The notes beneath the pieces are model-generated. The model had not been told where the DNA came from, searched no databases, and saw nothing but the letters and a program-made list of their open reading frames with translations. Shown here in pieces: positions 6,506 to 9,816 of a stretch of 9,816 nucleotides of DNA. The stretch's first letter is position 1, and every line of letters starts with the position of its first letter. A program made the position numbers and the translations under genes. Source of the DNA: Ruminococcus difficilis (GTDB taxonomy: Bacteria > Bacillota_A > Clostridia > Oscillospirales > Acutalibacteraceae); contig NZ_JAEQMG010000031.1 of NCBI RefSeq assembly GCF_016680995.1, forward strand, positions 1 through 9,816, written 5' to 3'.

Positions 6506-8827
6506 ATGATTTGCAGCAGATGCGGAAAACGGCAGGCGGTCGTTTTCGTTACAAATAATAATTCCAAGGACGCGCCGACGATCGGCTATTGCCTCAGCTG
6601 TGCCAAGGAGCTGAAAATCAAGCCTGTAGAGGACTTGATAAGCAAGATGGGCATTTCCGACGAGGATCTTGAAAACGTCCAGGATCAGATGAATTCCCTC
6701 ATGCAGGGCGGCGACATCAACAGCCTGATGGAGCAGCTCGGCGCGGGCAATCTCGCTGAGCAGATGGAGGATTTCGCGGCTGAGCAGACCGGCAGCGACG
6801 ACGATGATTTCTCTCACGGCGCGCCCGCGTTCCCGAATTTCTTCAATAATATCTTCGGCGGACAGAAGAACGATTCCCAGTCCGGCAACCCTAAAAAGCC
6901 CGAGAAGAAGGATAAGAAGAGAAAGCACATCAACCTTTACTGCGAGGACTTGACCCGCAAGGCGAGAGACGGCAAGATCGACCGCATTGTCGGCAGAGAT
7001 ACCGAAATCGCGCGTGTAATTCAGATTCTTTCCCGCCGAACAAAGAACAATCCCTGTCTTATCGGTGAGCCGGGCGTAGGTAAAACCGCCATCGCCGAGG
7101 GTCTAGCGCTCAGGATAGCTTCGGGCGATGTTCCCCAGCGCCTTAAGAATAAGGAAATCCAGCTGCTTGACCTCACCTCGCTTGTAGCGGGCACCCAGTT
7201 CCGCGGTCAGTTTGAAAGCCGTATCAAGGGTCTTGTCTCCGAAATTAAGGAGAGCGGCAACATCATTCTCTTTATCGACGAGGTTCACAGTCTTGTCGGT
7301 ACAGGCGACAGCGAGGGAACAATGAACGCCGCAAATATCCTCAAGCCTGCTCTTTCACGCGGCGAGGTACAGGTAATCGGCGCTACGACCTTCAACGAAT
7401 ACAGAAAATACATAGAAAAGGACTCCGCTCTCGAAAGGCGTTTCCAACCCGTCAAGGTAGGTGAGCCGACAATTGCTCAGTCTATCGAGGTAATCGCGGG
7501 AGTCAAGGAATATTACGAGAACCATCACCGCGTTGTTGTTGATGACGACATTGTTCGCAAGACGGTAGTCCTCTCAGAGCGCTACATCACAGACCGCTTT
7601 CTGCCCGATAAGGCTATCGACCTTCTCGACGAGAGCTGTGCGTGCGCAGCTCTGAGGAACAAGGATCTTGAGCGCAGCGATAAGCTCAACGAGCAGAAGC
7701 AGAACCTTGTTCAGCTCAAGGAAGAGCTGACAACCGCCGAGAATGTCGACTATGAAAAGCTTGCCGAGGTCAACACCGACCTTGCTAAAATAGATTCAGA
7801 GCTTTCGGGCATTGATCCCGACAGCCTGATTTCGCACGTTACCGAAGAGGATATCGCCAAGGTAATCGAGCTGTGGACGGGCATTCCCGCGTCACGTATC
7901 CGCGAGAACGAGCTTTCGAAGCTCGCCGACCTCGAGGGAGAGCTCAAGAAGAAAATTATCGGTCAGGACGAGGCTGTGGAGGCTCTTGCTTCCGCAATTA
8001 AGCGAAGCCGCTGCCAGATTTCGCCGCGCCGCAGACCCGCTTCCTTTATCTTTGTAGGCCCGACAGGCGTAGGAAAGACCGAGCTTGTAAAGGTACTCAG
8101 CCAGCAGCTCTTCGATACACCCGAAACACTTATCCGCCTTGATATGTCTGAGTTTATGGAGAAGCACTCGGTGTCCAAGATCATCGGTTCACCACCCGGA
8201 TATGTAGGCTATGACGAGGCGGGACAGGTTACCGAGAAGGTTCGCCGCCGTCCTTATTCCGTACTGCTCTTTGACGAGATCGAAAAGGCGCACCCCGATG
8301 TGCTCAATATCCTGCTCCAGATTCTCGATGAGGGAAAGGTAACAGACGCTCACGGCAGAGCCGTAAACTTTGAGAACACCGTCATTGTAATGACCTCAAA
8401 CGCCGGCTCAGGCACAAAGGAAAGTGCTCTCGGCTTTGGAAAGACAATGGAGGACGCGTCCAAGGAGAAGGTAATGAAGGCGCTGTCCGATTTTCTCCGT
8501 CCCGAGTTTATCGCGAGAGTTGACGAGGTGATCGTGTTCAATAATCTCAAGTCCGAGGATTATGTAAAAATCGCGGGGCTCATGCTCGCTGAATACGTAT
8601 CCACACTTGAGGAGAAGCATATTTCCTTTACATACGACGACAAGGCTTGCGAATATCTCGCTGAGAAATCCTGTGGCGGCAAGAGCGGAGCACGCGACTT
8701 GCGCAATACAATCCGCCGTGAGGTAGAGGAGAAGATCGCCGAGGCGATGATTTCCTCCGAGAACGGCAGCTTGTCCGCGATACACGTCACATCTGACGGA
8801 GAAGGACTGACGGTTCAGACTCTGTAA
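6506..8827 (+). CDS. clpE: ClpE-type AAA+ unfoldase, ATP-binding subunit of Clp protease
   Basis: A two-ring Hsp100 unfoldase that would feed proteins to ClpP in the cytoplasm. The 773-residue product begins with a four-cysteine zinc site (Cys3, Cys6, Cys29, Cys32), the ClpE/McsA-type feature that separates it from ClpC. A low-complexity, Met/Gln- then Lys-rich linker follows (about 45-140). AAA module 1 has Walker A GEPGVGKT (187-194), Walker B ILFIDE (254-259) and arginine finger ALERRF (Arg311/312). A charged coiled-coil middle segment (about 385-435) is of ClpC/ClpE size, much shorter than in ClpB. Module 2 has Walker A GPTGVGKT (518-525), Walker B VLLFDE (586-591) and sensor 2 GARDLR (728-733). 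The tripeptide Leu642-Gly643-Phe644 sits at the ClpP-docking loop position, supporting a protease partner. It is about 70 residues longer than Bacillus ClpE, largely through the linker. The ATG at 6506 has GAGG at 6494-6497. Confidence 0.5.
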   Translation: MICSRCGKRQAVVFVTNNNSKDAPTIGYCLSCAKELKIKPVEDLISKMGISDEDLENVQDQMNSLMQGGDINSLMEQLGAGNLAEQMEDFAAEQTGSDDDDFSHGAPAFPNFFNNIFGGQKNDSQSGNPKKPEKKDKKRKHINLYCEDLTRKARDGKIDRIVGRDTEIARVIQILSRRTKNNPCLIGEPGVGKTAIAEGLALRIASGDVPQRLKNKEIQLLDLTSLVAGTQFRGQFESRIKGLVSEIKESGNIILFIDEVHSLVGTGDSEGTMNAANILKPALSRGEVQVIGATTFNEYRKYIEKDSALERRFQPVKVGEPTIAQSIEVIAGVKEYYENHHRVVVDDDIVRKTVVLSERYITDRFLPDKAIDLLDESCACAALRNKDLERSDKLNEQKQNLVQLKEELTTAENVDYEKLAEVNTDLAKIDSELSGIDPDSLISHVTEEDIAKVIELWTGIPASRIRENELSKLADLEGELKKKIIGQDEAVEALASAIKRSRCQISPRRRPASFIFVGPTGVGKTELVKVLSQQLFDTPETLIRLDMSEFMEKHSVSKIIGSPPGYVGYDEAGQVTEKVRRRPYSVLLFDEIEKAHPDVLNILLQILDEGKVTDAHGRAVNFENTVIVMTSNAGSGTKESALGFGKTMEDASKEKVMKALSDFLRPEFIARVDEVIVFNNLKSEDYVKIAGLMLAEYVSTLEEKHISFTYDDKACEYLAEKSCGGKSGARDLRNTIRREVEEKIAEAMISSENGSLSAIHVTSDGEGLTVQTL

Positions 8828-8840
8828 AATTTCAATATTC

Positions 8841-8867
8841 AAAGGTCGGCTTTTGCCGGCCTTTTTT
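8841..8867 (+). terminator. Rho-independent terminator of the clpE-type gene
   Basis: A ten-pair stem (8841-8850 with 8855-8864, one G-U pair) closed by a TTTT loop, with a run of six T at 8862-8867. It lies 13 bases after the stop codon and closes the clp unit. The opposite strand has no comparable T tract, so it works mainly for rightward transcription. Confidence 0.5.
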
Positions 8868-8905
8868 GCGCTCTGAAAAGGGCGTTTTTTTCGCCGTTTG
8901 AGCGC
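8868..8905 (+). other. Second stem-loop directly after the terminator
   Basis: GCGCTC (8868-8873) pairs with GAGCGC (8900-8905), AAA with TTT (8876-8878 with 8897-8899), and GGCG with CGCC (8881-8884 with 8892-8895), leaving a loop of seven T. It starts on the base after the terminator T run. There is no T tract after it, so it is not a second standard terminator. Its role is unknown; it might be a transcript-end or boundary structure. Confidence 0.5.
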
Positions 8906-9164
8906 AGGAGGGAAGAATACGCGTGATTATGATACTAAATTGTGAATAAATACAGAAAAAGCAAATTAATATTTCGGTATAACTGCCAAAGCAATCGCTG
9001 ATAAATTGTATATAAGCAACATAAATTTTGTCGACTTGCTTTGTATAGAATTAATAATAAAATTCAATAAAAGCATGAAAAAACCCAAAAACTGTGTTGT
9101 GATAATTATAAATATTATAATTTAAAGTAATGTAAACTGAATAACCCAAAACCTCCGATAAATA
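8906..9164. other. AT-rich stretch without a recognisable gene
   Basis: About 260 bases, clearly richer in A and T than the genes to the left. It opens with AGGAGGG (8906-8912) in front of GTG 8923, but that frame stops after eight codons (stop 8947-8949). It contains a perfect inverted repeat, AATTATAA (9104-9111) and TTATAATT (9115-9122), and a weaker one, AAGCAA/TTGCTT, near 9016 and 9034. A 16-codon frame at 9075 has no ribosome site. I see no RNA gene or longer coding region. It may be eroded sequence next to the mobile elements. Confidence 0.5.
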
Positions 9165-9193
9165 CTGACAAAACAGCGAAAATGTGGTATAAT
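9165..9193 (+). promoter_or_regulatory. Strong candidate sigma-A promoter facing the IS21-like end
   Basis: CTGACA (9165-9170), a 17-base spacer, and TATAAT (9188-9193), with TG at 9185-9186 making an extended -10. The -35 is one base off consensus and the -10 is perfect, the best promoter match in the window. Transcription would start near 9200 and run through the 22-bp repeats and the hairpin into istA. Whether it belongs to the element or lies just outside cannot be decided here. Confidence 0.5.
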
Positions 9194-9216
9194 AAATGTG
9201 TATATTCCGCCGCGTG

Positions 9217-9304
9217 AGCACCACTTGCACGGAGTTTTAGCACCACGGTCACGCGGCTTTAGCACCACCCTTTACGGAGCTGAGCACCACCCTCTATAAT
9301 TGAT
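9217..9304 (+). repeat. Four direct repeats with an exact 22-bp period
   Basis: AGCACCAC begins at 9217, 9239, 9261 and 9283, each exactly 22 bp after the last, with the rest of each unit more loosely conserved (ACGGAG or ACGCGG in the middle of units 1-3). Twenty-two bases is two DNA helix turns, so the copies face the same side. IS21-family elements are known to carry several repeated transposase-binding sites at each end, and this is the likely role. A 9-bp inverted repeat GCCGCGTGA (9209-9217) and TCACGCGGC (9249-9257) overlaps units 1 and 2. Confidence 0.5.
9271..9300 (+). promoter_or_regulatory. Possible istA promoter inside the repeats
   Basis: TTTACG (9271-9276), an 18-base spacer and TATAAT (9295-9300). 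The -35 falls in repeat 3 and the -10 in the variable tail of repeat 4, so protein bound to the repeats would block it and transposase self-repression is plausible. The -35 is only a four of six match, weaker than the promoter at 9165-9193. Confidence 0.5.
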
Positions 9305-9332
9305 TTGGCACGCGTAAGCGTGACTAAATCAA
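9300..9332 (+). promoter_or_regulatory. Hairpin directly before the istA ribosome site
   Basis: TTGATTT (9300-9306) pairs with AAATCAA (9326-9332), and CACGC (9309-9313) with GCGTG (9318-9322), across an asymmetric GG/ACT internal loop. The loop is GTAA, a GNRA-type tetraloop. The stem ends just before AGGAGG (9335-9340), eight bases from the ATG, so folding could modulate ribosome access to istA. Confidence 0.5.
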
Positions 9333-9348
9333 AAAGGAGGGTGTCGAA

Positions 9349-9669
9349 ATGATCGACTACCGAAACATTTTAAGACTGCACAGCGAAGGGCATAGTCAGC
9401 GAGCGATGGAGCGAGAGTTGTACTGCTCGCGTCACACGATCTCTGATGTACCTGATAAAGCGAAGAAAGCCGGAATCTCCTGGCCGTTGGGTGACGACGT
9501 TACCAACGAGATGATTCAGGAGCTTCTTTTCCCGGGAAAGTACGCTTTGGCGTGTCCTTTGGGTGCGATCTCTCGACCCCGTTATCGGCAGCAAGCTGGA
9601 GGACGCGGTAAATTATGCCTTGAACCAAGAGCAGTATCTGCGAGCGTTTTTGAAAAACGGCGAGGTTGA
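9349..9669 (+). pseudogene. istA: IS21-family transposase IstA, N-terminal fragment
   Basis: The first 65 or so residues match the N-terminus of IS21-family IstA: MIDYRNILRLHSEGHSQRAM opens the helix-turn-helix (about residues 13-36), and the stretch GISWPLGDDVTNEMIQELLF with PGK is a typical continuation. The ATG at 9349 has AGGAGG at 9335-9340. Full IstA has about 400-500 residues with a DDE catalytic core, and all of that is missing. After roughly base 9550 the frame leaves IstA homology and reads IS66 sequence out of frame until the stop at 9667-9669, so the last 35-40 residues of the 106-residue product are meaningless. A short DNA-binding protein of this kind could still bind the upstream repeats, but this is speculation. 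Confidence 0.5.
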
Positions 9670-9816
9670 AATTTCCAACAACTTTGCCGAGAACGCGATC
9701 CGACCGTTTGTTATCGGGCGAAAAAACTGGCTGTTCTCCGACACCGTCAAAGGTGCCAAATCCAGCGCGATCATTTACAGTCTGATCGAAACAGCAAAAG
9801 CAAACGGTATAGAACC
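9560..9816 (+). pseudogene. IS66-family transposase, C-terminal catalytic fragment (continues beyond window)
   Basis: In the frame starting at 9560, one base off the istA frame, the translation gives WVRSLDPVIGSKLEDAVNYA, then LNQEQYLRAFLKNGEVEISN, then NFAENAIRPFVIGRKNWLFS and a run ending SLIETAKANGIE. This is the conserved end of the IS66-family TnpC transposase. The glutamate in AENAIRP (codon 9689-9691) is the last acidic residue of the DDE triad. The frame is open back only to 9515 (a stop at 9512-9514), there is no proper start, and the N-terminal domains with the first two catalytic aspartates are absent. The gene is therefore 5'-truncated. The 3' end lies beyond the window. Confidence 0.5.

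Larger units (their letters stand above)
9197..9816 (+). mobile_element. IS21-family left end joined to an IS66-family remnant
   Basis: The segment combines four spaced repeats and an IstA N-terminus, as at the left end of an IS21-family element, with the 3' part of an IS66-family transposase that continues past the window. The outer left boundary is not proven: a TGTGTA at 9197-9202 is a plausible terminus because IS21 ends usually begin with TG, but the right end is not available for comparison. No istB gene is visible. Both transposase genes are incomplete here, so neither could drive transposition by itself. Confidence 0.5.

Noticed and set aside
6476..6928. 150-codon - strand frame opposite the clpE-type N-terminus, hydrophobic at its start
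   Set aside because: The leucine-rich look comes from reversing Lys/Glu/Gln-rich linker codons, and the zinc site and linker on the + strand explain the sequence.
9104..9122. AT palindrome AATTATAA/TTATAATT as an origin or operator
   Set aside because: Low-complexity inverted repeats arise easily in such AT-rich DNA, and no DnaA boxes or partner gene are nearby.
9075..9125. Sixteen-codon frame beginning MKKPKNCV in the AT-rich region
   Set aside because: No ribosome site, and the tail is only isoleucine codons made by the AT palindrome.
9217..9304. CRISPR array
   Set aside because: The shared unit is only eight bases with 14-base intervals, too short for repeats and spacers, and it fits IS21 end repeats.

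Overview
The window looks like chromosomal DNA from an anaerobic gut-type Firmicute, most likely a Clostridia member of the Ruminococcus/Oscillospiraceae kind. This rests on the protein family set, strong AGGAGG-type ribosome sites, mid-range GC, and Firmicutes gene pairings (ecfA1-ecfA2-ecfT-truA, a DUF5711-like protein next to a CvpA-like protein, a ClpE-type unfoldase). The organism call is inference from family content, not from a marker gene.

Positions 1-6413 hold one tightly packed + strand gene run: the 3' end of a class I SAM-dependent methyltransferase, the three-gene energising module of an ECF vitamin/metal transporter (ecfA1, ecfA2, ecfT), truA (tRNA pseudouridine synthase), a single-pass membrane protein with a probable beta-propeller-like extracellular part (DUF5711-like), a CvpA-like multi-pass protein, and a PgsA-type CDP-alcohol phosphatidyltransferase. 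Most neighbours overlap or are separated by fewer than 25 bases, so they are probably co-transcribed. An extended -10 promoter candidate lies inside the 3' end of the CvpA-like gene and could supply extra pgsA transcript. No substrate-binding S component is present, so the ECF module is probably the shared type that serves S components encoded elsewhere.

Positions 6414-8867 are a separate unit: a promoter candidate, a 773-residue ClpE-type AAA+ unfoldase with an N-terminal four-cysteine zinc site, and a textbook intrinsic terminator. No CtsR or CIRCE-like operator is visible upstream of it.

From 8868 the character changes. There is a second hairpin, a strong Shine-Dalgarno with almost no reading frame behind it, about 250 bases of AT-rich non-coding DNA, then a strong promoter candidate, four repeats at exactly 22-bp intervals, a hairpin just before a ribosome site, and the N-terminus of an IS21-family IstA transposase. 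After about 65 codons the IstA homology stops and, in another reading frame, the C-terminal catalytic part of an IS66-family transposase starts and runs off the window. This is a junction of two unrelated insertion-sequence remnants.

The 1-8867 block is housekeeping sequence. The most unusual material is at 8868-9816. The least understood protein content is the DUF5711-like/CvpA-like pair. I did not find convincing evidence of a wholly new system.
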